DNA of 11,829 nt. Source: Candidatus Kapaibacterium sp. (GTDB lineage: Bacteria > Bacteroidota > Ignavibacteria > Kapaibacteriales > HRBIN21). The stretch is taken from NCBI GenBank assembly GCA_025055465.1, contig JANWXA010000040.1, positions 1 through 11,829 of the forward strand, read 5' to 3'. The notes beneath the pieces are model-generated. The model saw only the letters and a program-made list of their open reading frames with translations, did no database searches and was not told where the DNA came from. Position numbers and translations under genes: made by a program. Positions 1 through 6,597 of the stretch are shown piece by piece (positions within the stretch are counted from its first letter, which is position 1; each line of letters opens with the position of its first letter).

Positions 1-14
1 TGATACTCAACCAT
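1..14 (-). CDS. Start of the next envelope-operon gene, probably lpxC or lpxC-fabZ (5' fragment only)
   Basis: Two bases after the lpxD stop an ATG opens on the minus strand and reads M-V-E-Y-(Q/H) before the window ends. UDP-3-O-acyl-N-acetylglucosamine deacetylase (LpxC, often fused to FabZ in Bacteroidota and Chlorobi) commonly begins with a similar short run ending in QRT and usually follows lpxD in these groups. Both facts are family knowledge. Only the ATG and four and two-thirds further codons are visible, and there is no strong Shine-Dalgarno, so the identity is inferred from position and could be wrong. Confidence 0.3.
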
Positions 15-16
15 GG

Positions 17-1090
17 TCAGCCATTCCGCTGGTTAGATGCCTCATACCAGGTCCGGAGCTCCTCGACTTGGCGTCGCAAGTTTTGCACTTCACGCAGAAG
101 CTCAGGCAACTGTCGCAAGGCAGCTTCTTGCCGCAGGGCAACATAATGTTCGCGGGCTGGAGTACCGAAGTAGCGGCCCGGACCAGGCAAAGATTTAGAG
201 ACACCAGACTTAGCCTCTATAACGACATCGTCGCCTATACTAACGTGGCCCACAATACCCACCTGCCCACCAAGCCGATTCCGCTTGCCCAAGCGTGTAC
301 TGCCAGAAATACCCACTTGCGCAGCGATTGCCGTATGCTCACCGATGCTAACATTGTGTGCAACGTGCACAAGGTTATCCACTTTCGTCCCATCCCCAAT
401 CTCCGTATTTCCGGCAAGAGAGCGATCCACAGTCGTATTCGCCCCGATCTCAACCCCATCTCCCAGGACAACTCCCCCCACATGGGGAATCTTCTGCAGC
501 TCCCCCTGTTTCCCCTCCCAAAAGCCAAATCCATCCGCCCCTAAAACTACTCCGGCATGGATTAGACAGCGCTTGCCAATAACTGTCCGTGGATAGCACA
601 CCACACCTGCATGCAGGACAGAGCTTTCACCGACGGAAACGTCTTCGTAGAGAACCACCATTGGATGCAGTATGACTCGGTCCGCCACTACACAGTGGGG
701 CCCGATAACGCAATACGCCCCAATCACAGCCGTAGGGGCAATCGTGGCCGTTGGGTCAACAATGGCGCTGGGATGACGAGAGCCCCACGGTGGCTGCTTT
801 TCCGGAACAAGGAGGGCCATTGCAGCCACAAAGGCACGGTAAGGATGGTCCACTCGAATTAATGCCTGGCCCGCCCGCGGGGTTGCCGGCAGGTCCCGAG
901 GGATGAGCACGCAGCTCGCCTGCGTATACTGCAGATATTTCGCATAGTGGGCACTCTGCACAAAGGTCAGTTCCCCAGCACGGGCATATTCAATGCGGTT
1001 GAGCCCCGTGATATGGACAGTAGACTCACCCTGGAGAATACCGCCCAGGGCGAGAGCAAGCTCTGCGGCGGTGTAGCACGGCTGCTGCAT
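17..1090 (-). CDS. lpxD: UDP-3-O-acylglucosamine N-acyltransferase LpxD
   Basis: LpxD transfers a 3-hydroxyacyl chain from acyl-ACP to the amine of UDP-3-O-acyl-glucosamine, the third step of lipid A synthesis, in the cytoplasm as a trimer. The 357-residue product has the N-terminal uridine-binding domain (about residues 1-100), then a long left-handed beta-helix of hexapeptide repeats (about 105-300; for example IGAYCVIGPHCVV), and a helical C-terminal tail (about 315-350). The expected catalytic histidine is H245 in the motif VAHNVSIG. The conserved GADGFGF (residues 184-190) is present. The reading frame stays open far upstream, through copy 2 of ompH, but the family N-terminus fits the ATG at 1090, which has AAGG five bases before it and lies 7 bases after the ompH stop. 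Operon position after bamA-ompH is typical for LpxD. Confidence 0.95.
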   Translation of the reverse strand: MQQPCYTAAELALALGGILQGESTVHITGLNRIEYARAGELTFVQSAHYAKYLQYTQASCVLIPRDLPATPRAGQALIRVDHPYRAFVAAMALLVPEKQPPWGSRHPSAIVDPTATIAPTAVIGAYCVIGPHCVVADRVILHPMVVLYEDVSVGESSVLHAGVVCYPRTVIGKRCLIHAGVVLGADGFGFWEGKQGELQKIPHVGGVVLGDGVEIGANTTVDRSLAGNTEIGDGTKVDNLVHVAHNVSIGEHTAIAAQVGISGSTRLGKRNRLGGQVGIVGHVSIGDDVVIEAKSGVSKSLPGPGRYFGTPAREHYVALRQEAALRQLPELLREVQNLRRQVEELRTWYEASNQRNG

Positions 1091-1097
1091 AGCTGCC

Positions 1098-1817
1098 TTA
1101 TCGTGGTATTGGACGTTCTTCCTCCGGAGACTGCAGCGGTTGTTGGGCTTCTTCTGGCGCTGAGCGCCGCCGTGGAGCACGTCGGCGTTGCTCCTCGCTG
1201 GCCGAATCCCCTTTCCGCTGCCGCTCCAGTTGCTCAATCTGCTGCTGTTGCTGGGCCTCCAGCTCCTTAGTCTCCACACCCAGTCGCCTGAGCACTTTGA
1301 CGGTAATATCAAATTTCGGATTAGCAAACGCGAGAGGATGCCGACTCTTATCCCAGACAAAGTCGTAGCCCTCCGCAACGGCAACGTCCTGGACAGCAGC
1401 GAAAATCTTAGCTTCCACAGGTTGATACATTGCCGCCGCTGCTGAATCATAGCGTCCACCGGGAGCGAAGCAGCGGCGGAAAAATTCCTCGCGTTGTCGT
1501 CGTAAGCGTTCCAGCTCCGTTTCCTTCTGCCGCCGTTCGTCGTCAGTCCAGATAAGCCGGTTCTTACGGATTTCCTCCTCCAGTTGGCTAATCTGTTTGC
1601 CCATCTCCTCCAGTGTTCGTTGCCAATCATCCGTCACCGAACGAAGGCGCTGCTCGGCCTGTTGGGCTTCCGGGAACCGCTTTCGGATTTCCTCGGAGCT
1701 AATGAAGGCAACGCGAGCAGTGCCCGTCGTGAATAACTGTTCCAGTTGATTGAGCTGCGACCATAAAGGGGCGCCCCCCAGGCAGACAAAAACAATCAGG
1801 GCCATTGTCCGCCTCAT
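1098..1817 (-). CDS. OmpH/Skp-family periplasmic chaperone, copy 2, with extended C-terminal tail
   Basis: OmpH/Skp proteins are periplasmic chaperones that hold unfolded outer-membrane proteins on the way to BamA. The 239-residue product starts with a signal peptide (about residues 1-20, basic MRR followed by a hydrophobic stretch). The OmpH fold runs from about 33 to 182: an opening strand RVAFISSEEI, a long charged coiled coil (about 50-115), then a second helical arm and the closing strands (GYDFVWDKS, FDITVKVLRRLG) seen in Bacteroidota/Chlorobi OmpH. Residues 183-239 form an extra Gln-rich, then Arg/Pro/Glu-rich tail without predicted fold, beyond the usual 160-190 residues. The ATG at 1817 overlaps the stop of copy 1 as ATGA, with GAGG six bases upstream, suggesting coupled translation. 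Assignment is by motif reading; the exact client range is unknown. Confidence 0.88.
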   Translation of the reverse strand: MRRTMALIVFVCLGGAPLWSQLNQLEQLFTTGTARVAFISSEEIRKRFPEAQQAEQRLRSVTDDWQRTLEEMGKQISQLEEEIRKNRLIWTDDERRQKETELERLRRQREEFFRRCFAPGGRYDSAAAAMYQPVEAKIFAAVQDVAVAEGYDFVWDKSRHPLAFANPKFDITVKVLRRLGVETKELEAQQQQQIEQLERQRKGDSASEEQRRRAPRRRSAPEEAQQPLQSPEEERPIPR

Positions 1818-2362
1818 TGCTGGCCTCGCTTGAGCCGGTCTAACACACGGTAAGTTATGTCCACTCGGTCTTCCGCAAAAAGCACCGTTGGGCTGGAACG
1901 ATCCAGGACAACATGAAAGCTTTCCTCGCGGGCAACCTGCCGAATCGCCTCCTGCACGCGCAGGCGCAAAGGCTGAAGCAATTGCTCGCGCATCTGTGCC
2001 AGTTCTCCCGCTACACCAAATTTGTCCTCCTGGTATTGGAGATAGCGCTCCTGAAGGTTCCGGAGGTTCTCCTCCTCTTTTGCCTTCGCCTCCGGGGTAA
2101 GAATTGCCTCTCGCTTGCGATACTCTTCAAGACGCCGCTCCAGCTCCGCACGGAACTGGGTAAGGGTGTCGCGAAAACGCTGTGCCGTTTCGCTGAGCTG
2201 GCGATCAATTTGGGCTGCTTCGGGAAGCTGGCGCACCAGAGTTTCTAAATCCACCACAGCAATGCGGACGTCCCCAGCAGGAGCTGGCGGCGAAACCCGG
2301 CGCTGCTGTGCACTCAGCACGAGCGGCACAAGACAACAGAAAACAAGCCCATAGTAGTGCAT
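1814..2362 (-). CDS. OmpH/Skp-family periplasmic chaperone, copy 1
   Basis: This is a 182-residue secreted coiled-coil protein of the Skp/OmpH family, which escorts nascent outer-membrane proteins through the periplasm. Residues 1-18 are a signal peptide ending LVLSA before QQ. A short Pro-rich linker precedes the first conserved strand DVRIAVVDLE (about 31-40). Two long charged helices (about 45-150) would form the tentacle-like hairpin of Skp, and the closing segments FHVVLDRSS and VDITYRVLDRL complete the small trimerisation domain. Length is normal for the family. The start has GGAG eight bases upstream and lies 24 bases after the bamA stop. It is divergent in sequence from copy 2, so the pair looks like an old duplication rather than a recent one. 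Confidence 0.9.
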   Translation of the reverse strand: MHYYGLVFCCLVPLVLSAQQRRVSPPAPAGDVRIAVVDLETLVRQLPEAAQIDRQLSETAQRFRDTLTQFRAELERRLEEYRKREAILTPEAKAKEEENLRNLQERYLQYQEDKFGVAGELAQMREQLLQPLRLRVQEAIRQVAREESFHVVLDRSSPTVLFAEDRVDITYRVLDRLKRGQQ

Positions 2363-2386
2363 TCGTGTGTCTCCAAAACCTCAAGA

Positions 2387-4732
2387 CTACCGACCTAACT
2401 GGAAATGGAAGTTCCAGCCTGAGCGTGGACGCCCAGGACGAGGTGCATCGAAACCGTAGCCGTAGTCGAAGCCCAACAAACCAAGGGGCAACAACAAAAC
2501 TCGAAGTCCGACACCAACGGAGCGCTTCAGATCAAACGGATCGGTGCGGCGAAGGCTTTCCCAGACATTACCGGCCTCAGCGAACACCAACGCGTAAATC
2601 GGCATCGGGTTGAGCGATATAGCAAAGCGGAGCTCCGCCGCATGTCGCGCCATAACCGTGCCCCCTCCCAGCGGCCCAATTCCCTGGTCAGGGTACCCCC
2701 GTAGGGGGGTCACATTGAACCCACCTAAACCGCTTCCCCCCATGCGGTAGAACTCCACAGCCGGAATAGTAGTGTCAGAGCGTAAACCCTTGAGATATCC
2801 CATCTCTGTGGACAGGTACAGCACCAACCGCTCGGTAAGCTCCGGTCCCCATAGCGGAGCAACAAACTCGGCGCTAAACCCTGCTTTGAAATAATCAGTC
2901 GTCCCAACACCAAGAGCTCCCAGTGCCCATTTGGCGGAGAGACTAACCCGCGAACCACTCGTGGGGAAAACCAAGCTGTTGAAGCTCAGGCGCGTAATGG
3001 TTTGCCGGAGGCTGAACTCCGTAGTAATGCCCCGCCGATAAAAGCCCTCCGCGCTCTGCTGGTTGTTCCTCTGGAGAACAAGCTGCCAATCCCCTCGGAA
3101 ATAGTCATCGGGAAAGCGAAAGCGTCGTCCAAGGTTGACAGAAAGCCCCCTTTGCCGGAGGCTATAATCCATCCGATACCATGTGTCGTACGCATTCAGC
3201 CCTACTGTTGTCGGCTCGTCAAGCAGCCAGGGTTCCGTAAAACCGAACGTCAGCTGCTGTTGGTATCCCATAGCAGCAGCTTCCCAATTGAACGTAAAAA
3301 CCTGCCCTGCTCCGCCCCGCAGGGGCTCGGCAAGCGAGAAATTGTTGAAAGCCACCCCAATGGAGCCCGTAATTCCAATGCCCTGCGCGACACCAATGGA
3401 AGCATTCAGAACATCGGTGGAACGTTCCTCTACGCGGTACACAAGATCCACTTCGCGATCATTGACCAACCGGACGTCTGGGCGTAGCGCTTCAGGATTG
3501 AAGTAGTTGAGCACCCCCAGGGCACGGATACTGCGAATAATGGCAGCACGGCTGAAGTAGTCTCCCGGAAATGTATACAGCTCCCGGCGAATGACCTTGT
3601 CCTTGGTCTTTGTATTGCCCACGATCTCAACGCGGCGAATCTTATAACGCTGTCGCTCGTAGATTCGAACAGTGATATCCACGGAGTCTGGCACAACCCT
3701 GTGTTCTTCTTTCACGACCTCCACGCTCAAGTAACCGTTGTCCAAGTAGAGGGCAGCAAGATCTGTCTGTTCCTCATTACCGCGAAGGTTTTTCTCAAAA
3801 CGCTCGGCATCGTACAATTCGCCGCGGCGGAAACCCAACCGTTGGAGAAGCTGGTCGGCTGGGAATACTGTATTACCCGTAACTGCAAGGTTGCGAATAA
3901 AGTAGCGCTGTCCCTCCGAAAGCCACAGTATCACCGTTGTTGCTCCCGTTGCTGTGTCCGTGGAAACGCTGTCACGCATGATCTCGGCATCCAGAAAGCC
4001 ATTTCGCCGATAGAGTTGGAGTAACCGCTGTTTATCCTCTTCATACTTCTTCGGGTCGAAGCGCGCCGAGCGCCAAAATTGCCACCATGCCTTGGGACGC
4101 GTATCCTCAAAGGCGCCCAGAAGGTCCTTAGCTGAAAGCTCACGATTTCCCTCAAAGCGGACGGCAACTACGTGCGGTTGCGGTCCCTCGGTAACCCGGA
4201 CGCGCAAGCGAGCATAGCCTGCCGTGTCAGAGAGCTCTCTCAGTAGTTCTACGGAACGGAGCACCGCATTCTCTTTCCGATAGAGCTGCTCTATCGCTGC
4301 TCGGATCTGGCGAAGTGCTTCCAGCGAAAGGATATCACCAGGCGAGCGGCCAATAGCTTCCCGTATCTGGCGTTCGGAGACCTGTTTGGCACCCTCCACT
4401 ACAATTTGGCTGAGACGCGGAAACTCCTCGACTCGAATCAGCAAAGCCACCCCCATCTGAGTAAGGCGCTCGGCGATTATTTCCACGTTAGAGAACTGCC
4501 CACGCTGCATAAGGTTGCGCAGTGCACGCTGAACTTTCTCGCTACCAGGCTGAATCTCATCGCCTGGTTGTAGACCTGAAAGAAGGACTATCGTTTGTGG
4601 ATCAGCGAAACGGGCTCCCTCCACCCGCACAGAGAAGATGCGCACGCTCCCAGCCGACGTCTGTGCAGACAGAGAGCCTACCATAAGGGAAAGCAGAAAT
4701 CCATTAGCGAGTAGTGATACACTCAAGCGCAT
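2387..4732 (-). CDS. bamA: Outer-membrane protein assembly factor BamA (Omp85)
   Basis: BamA is the central pore of the BAM complex, folding and inserting beta-barrel proteins into the outer membrane. The 781-residue product has a signal peptide (about residues 1-23, GSLSA before QTS). Five POTRA repeats follow to about residue 390, visible as recurring beta-strand starts such as FSVRVEGAR, IVVEGAKQV, VAVRFEGNR, LAVTGNTVF and VEIVGNTKT. A 16-strand-type surface-antigen (D15) barrel covers the rest. The loop-6 motif reads LRGYPDQG at about 677-684 (family consensus VRGF/Y). I chose the ATG at 4732 because GGAGGA lies eight bases upstream and it gives a clean signal peptide. An in-frame ATG at 4765 has no ribosome site and would add 11 residues. 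The start overlaps the end of uppS by 29 bases. The C-terminus ends FHFQLGR, without the usual final aromatic residue. Confidence 0.94.
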   Translation of the reverse strand: MRLSVSLLANGFLLSLMVGSLSAQTSAGSVRIFSVRVEGARFADPQTIVLLSGLQPGDEIQPGSEKVQRALRNLMQRGQFSNVEIIAERLTQMGVALLIRVEEFPRLSQIVVEGAKQVSERQIREAIGRSPGDILSLEALRQIRAAIEQLYRKENAVLRSVELLRELSDTAGYARLRVRVTEGPQPHVVAVRFEGNRELSAKDLLGAFEDTRPKAWWQFWRSARFDPKKYEEDKQRLLQLYRRNGFLDAEIMRDSVSTDTATGATTVILWLSEGQRYFIRNLAVTGNTVFPADQLLQRLGFRRGELYDAERFEKNLRGNEEQTDLAALYLDNGYLSVEVVKEEHRVVPDSVDITVRIYERQRYKIRRVEIVGNTKTKDKVIRRELYTFPGDYFSRAAIIRSIRALGVLNYFNPEALRPDVRLVNDREVDLVYRVEERSTDVLNASIGVAQGIGITGSIGVAFNNFSLAEPLRGGAGQVFTFNWEAAAMGYQQQLTFGFTEPWLLDEPTTVGLNAYDTWYRMDYSLRQRGLSVNLGRRFRFPDDYFRGDWQLVLQRNNQQSAEGFYRRGITTEFSLRQTITRLSFNSLVFPTSGSRVSLSAKWALGALGVGTTDYFKAGFSAEFVAPLWGPELTERLVLYLSTEMGYLKGLRSDTTIPAVEFYRMGGSGLGGFNVTPLRGYPDQGIGPLGGGTVMARHAAELRFAISLNPMPIYALVFAEAGNVWESLRRTDPFDLKRSVGVGLRVLLLPLGLLGFDYGYGFDAPRPGRPRSGWNFHFQLGR

Positions 4733-5558
4733 GCAGCAAATCCTCCAACTGCGCCCAAGTCTCATCGGACAGGGGGTAGCAACCGAGCTGCTCCGAAGTC
4801 ATTCCAAAACGGCGTTCCCGACGCACATAGTCCAGCAGTGCCCGGTAAAAGGCGCAGCGCCGAAAATCTGGCCAGTATACGTCGCTGATGTATATCTCAG
4901 CATAAGCGCTTTCCCACAGCAAGAAGTTACTCAGGCGCATTTCACCGCTGGTGCGGATTAGCAAATCTGGATCGGGCAACTCGTGTGTCAACAAGTAGGA
5001 CGCAAAGCGCTCTTCGGTAATGTCTTCCGGAGAAAGCTTCCCACGGCGGACGTCGATGGCCGCCATCTGAACGGCACGCACAATGTCCCACCGCCCACTG
5101 TAACTCAGTGCCAGCGTCAGGGTCAAGCCCGTGTTATGAGCCGTGGCATGAGCAACGCGCGCCAACACCCTTTGCACCCGGCGCGGCAGAGCGTTAAGCT
5201 TCCCGATGGCACGAAGCCGTATGTTGTGGCGCTGCAACTCCTGGAGATCGCTCCAGAGATAGTACTGCAGCAGTCGCATCAGAGTGAGAATCTCCGAGCG
5301 CGGACGGCGCCAGTTCTCCATCGAAAAAGCATAAAGGGTCACGTACGGAATGTGCAGCCGCACAGCAACTTGCACAACCTCCCGCACGCTGTGAATTCCC
5401 TGCCGATGCCCTTCTACTCGGGGCAGTCCCCGCTCCTGGGCCCACCGCCCGTTGCCGTCCATAATAATAGCCACATGTCCAGGTAGCCGACCGCTCTGGC
5501 GCAGCAACTCCTGTAGCTGTTGTTCTATTTCTGATTGTTCTGTTACCCAGCTCTCCAT
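4704..5558 (-). CDS. uppS: Isoprenyl transferase (di-trans,poly-cis-undecaprenyl diphosphate synthase) UppS
   Basis: UppS condenses isopentenyl diphosphate onto farnesyl diphosphate with cis geometry to make undecaprenyl diphosphate, the lipid carrier for peptidoglycan and surface glycans. Signature stretches are all present: HVAIIMDGNGRWA (residues 28-40, with the Mg-binding and catalytic Asp at D34), SMENWRRP (79-86), and RTSGEMRLSNFLLWESAY (202-219) followed by YWPDF. The start is not certain. The frame is open back to 5690, with ATG codons at 5690, 5648 and 5558. The 5558 start gives 284 residues and the usual short lead before HVAIIMDG, but has no clear Shine-Dalgarno. A promoter-like sequence at 5655-5682 would exclude 5690. 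About 30 residues follow the family's usual end at RRFG, and this tail overlaps bamA. It is the first gene of the envelope operon. Confidence 0.93.
   Translation of the reverse strand: MESWVTEQSEIEQQLQELLRQSGRLPGHVAIIMDGNGRWAQERGLPRVEGHRQGIHSVREVVQVAVRLHIPYVTLYAFSMENWRRPRSEILTLMRLLQYYLWSDLQELQRHNIRLRAIGKLNALPRRVQRVLARVAHATAHNTGLTLTLALSYSGRWDIVRAVQMAAIDVRRGKLSPEDITEERFASYLLTHELPDPDLLIRTSGEMRLSNFLLWESAYAEIYISDVYWPDFRRCAFYRALLDYVRRERRFGMTSEQLGCYPLSDETWAQLEDLLHALECITTR
4741..4746 (-). promoter_or_regulatory. Shine-Dalgarno of bamA, inside the 3' end of uppS
   Basis: The minus strand reads GGAGGA here, eight bases before the ATG at 4732. It is the strongest ribosome site among the bamA start candidates and decides the start. 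It lies within the uppS coding region, so bamA is probably translated by ribosomes finishing uppS. Confidence 0.7.
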
Positions 5559-5709
5559 CTGTGCGTAGGACCGAAAGTTCTGCTGTACACTAACCCACAA
5601 ACTTACGGTAAAGCCATCCAACCCACCGGTGAGAGACGGCTTCGCCATTACAAGATCATAACTTTGTAAGTTCAAAAGGCAACTCTCCAAGCATTGTTGT
5701 CTATTTACT
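5559..5709. other. Divergent intergenic region between uppS and the glycosyltransferase
   Basis: This 151-base gap is the longest stretch without an assigned gene. It holds a sigma70-like promoter pointing left to uppS (listed separately) and may hold the unlocated promoter of the plus-strand glycosyltransferase. The uppS frame is open through most of it, so a longer UppS cannot be fully excluded. I see no RNA gene, terminator hairpin or strong inverted repeat. Confidence 0.6.
5655..5682 (-). promoter_or_regulatory. Putative sigma70-type promoter of the uppS-bamA-ompH-ompH-lpxD operon
   Basis: On the minus strand TTGCCT (5682-5677) and TATGAT (5660-5655) are separated by 16 bases. They match the TTGACA and TATAAT consensus at 4 of 6 and 5 of 6 positions. 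Transcription would start near 5648, giving about a 90-base leader before the chosen uppS start at 5558, or an almost leaderless message for the ATG at 5648. The elements are seen in the sequence; their use is inferred. Short matches of this kind also occur by chance. Confidence 0.45.
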
Positions 5710-6597
5710 ATGCCGTTCGTCAGCGGTTTCTCCTTTGTGCGTAACGCCCTCCGATACGGCTATCCTGTAGTGGAGTCTCTTCGCTCTCTCCTACCTCTTT
5801 GCGACGAAATTATCGTAGCAGTTGGCGACTCCGAAGATGGGACACTGGAAGCTGTCGAAAGTATTGGTGCCCCCGAGATCCGGATTCTTCCTACCCAATG
5901 GCATCCCACTGAGCCGGGCTGGCGCATATTAGCCGAGCAGACACAAATCGCGCTCAATGCTTGCCGCGGACATTGGTGCATCTACTTACAGGCCGACGAA
6001 GTGCTCCATGAGCGTGATTACGAGACCATTCGGCAGGCCCTACAAGAAAATGTCAAGGACCAGCGGGTAGAAGCTTTTGTCCTGCGATACTATCATTTCT
6101 ACGGCAGCTATGACTATATCGGGGCAGGACGGCAATGGTACCGGCGCGAGGTCCGCATCGTGCGTAACACCGGAGATGTCATCTCATGGGGCGATGCTCA
6201 GGGCTTCCGCAAACAATTACCTGGTGGCGGCGCTCGCCCTCTGCGAGCGCGTGAACTACCTGCGTACGTTTATCACTACGGCTGGGTGCGCCCGCCGCAC
6301 ACCATGATGCAGAAGCTCCGAGATTTCGCTCGCCTCTGGCATGATGACGAATGGATTGCTCAAAAGCTCCCCCCTGCTGAGCTGTTTGACTACCGTTCGG
6401 CATATCGGCTCAAACGTTTTACCGGCACACATCCCTCAGTGATGCACGAGCGGATTGCCCGTGATCACGCGTGGACGCAGTACTTTGAGCCTTCGCGTCT
6501 GCTGAAAGCCCCTCTTCGCGTCCGGCTGAGCGACTGGCTGGAAGAGTTAACTGGCTGGAGAATCGGCGAATATCACAACTTCCGCCTTCTACGCTAA
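5710..6597 (+). CDS. GT2-like glycosyltransferase of unassigned substrate
   Basis: This 295-residue cytoplasmic protein has the opening typical of a GT-A family 2-like group found in Bacteroidota and relatives: SGFSFVRNALRYGYPVVESL, then LPLCDEIIVAVGDSEDGT (residues 29-45), which would bind the nucleotide sugar. QADEVLHE at 94-101 is the probable DxD-equivalent metal-binding site. A later conserved-looking stretch, YVYHYGWVRPPHTM (186-199), is typical of this group. There is no signal peptide or membrane segment. Donor and acceptor are not known; a role in surface glycan or lipid modification is only suggested by the neighbouring envelope genes. It is the only plus-strand gene, divergent from uppS and convergent with ispH, whose stop it overlaps by four bases. 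No Shine-Dalgarno is visible before the ATG, unlike several neighbours. The family start supports 5710. Confidence 0.82.
   Translation: MPFVSGFSFVRNALRYGYPVVESLRSLLPLCDEIIVAVGDSEDGTLEAVESIGAPEIRILPTQWHPTEPGWRILAEQTQIALNACRGHWCIYLQADEVLHERDYETIRQALQENVKDQRVEAFVLRYYHFYGSYDYIGAGRQWYRREVRIVRNTGDVISWGDAQGFRKQLPGGGARPLRARELPAYVYHYGWVRPPHTMMQKLRDFARLWHDDEWIAQKLPPAELFDYRSAYRLKRFTGTHPSVMHERIARDHAWTQYFEPSRLLKAPLRVRLSDWLEELTGWRIGEYHNFRLLR

Noticed and set aside
68..544. Plus-strand open frame of 158 codons opposite lpxD
   Set aside because: It is antisense to a well-supported gene, has no recognisable motif or plausible composition, and is explained by GC-rich codons on the other strand.
1091..1630. 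Long in-frame N-terminal extension of the lpxD reading frame
   Set aside because: It runs through ompH copy 2 in another frame, is Trp/Arg-rich low-quality sequence with no LpxD similarity, and the family start with a ribosome site lies at 1090.
3002..3487. Plus-strand open frame of 161 codons opposite bamA
   Set aside because: It is a shadow of bamA with no ribosome site or domain; several other shorter frames opposite bamA are of the same kind.
4733..4765. Earlier ATG for bamA at 4765
   Set aside because: It has no Shine-Dalgarno, would put charged residues and two cysteines before the signal peptide, and lengthens the overlap with uppS. The ATG at 4732 has GGAGGA eight bases upstream.
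4983..5486. Plus-strand open frame of 167 codons opposite uppS
   Set aside because: It is fully antisense to conserved uppS motifs with no coding signature of its own.
6550..6590. Weak inverted repeat (GGCG...CGCC-like) in the 3' end of the glycosyltransferase as an ispH terminator
   Set aside because: The stem is short and imperfect, and no U-tract follows on the minus strand.
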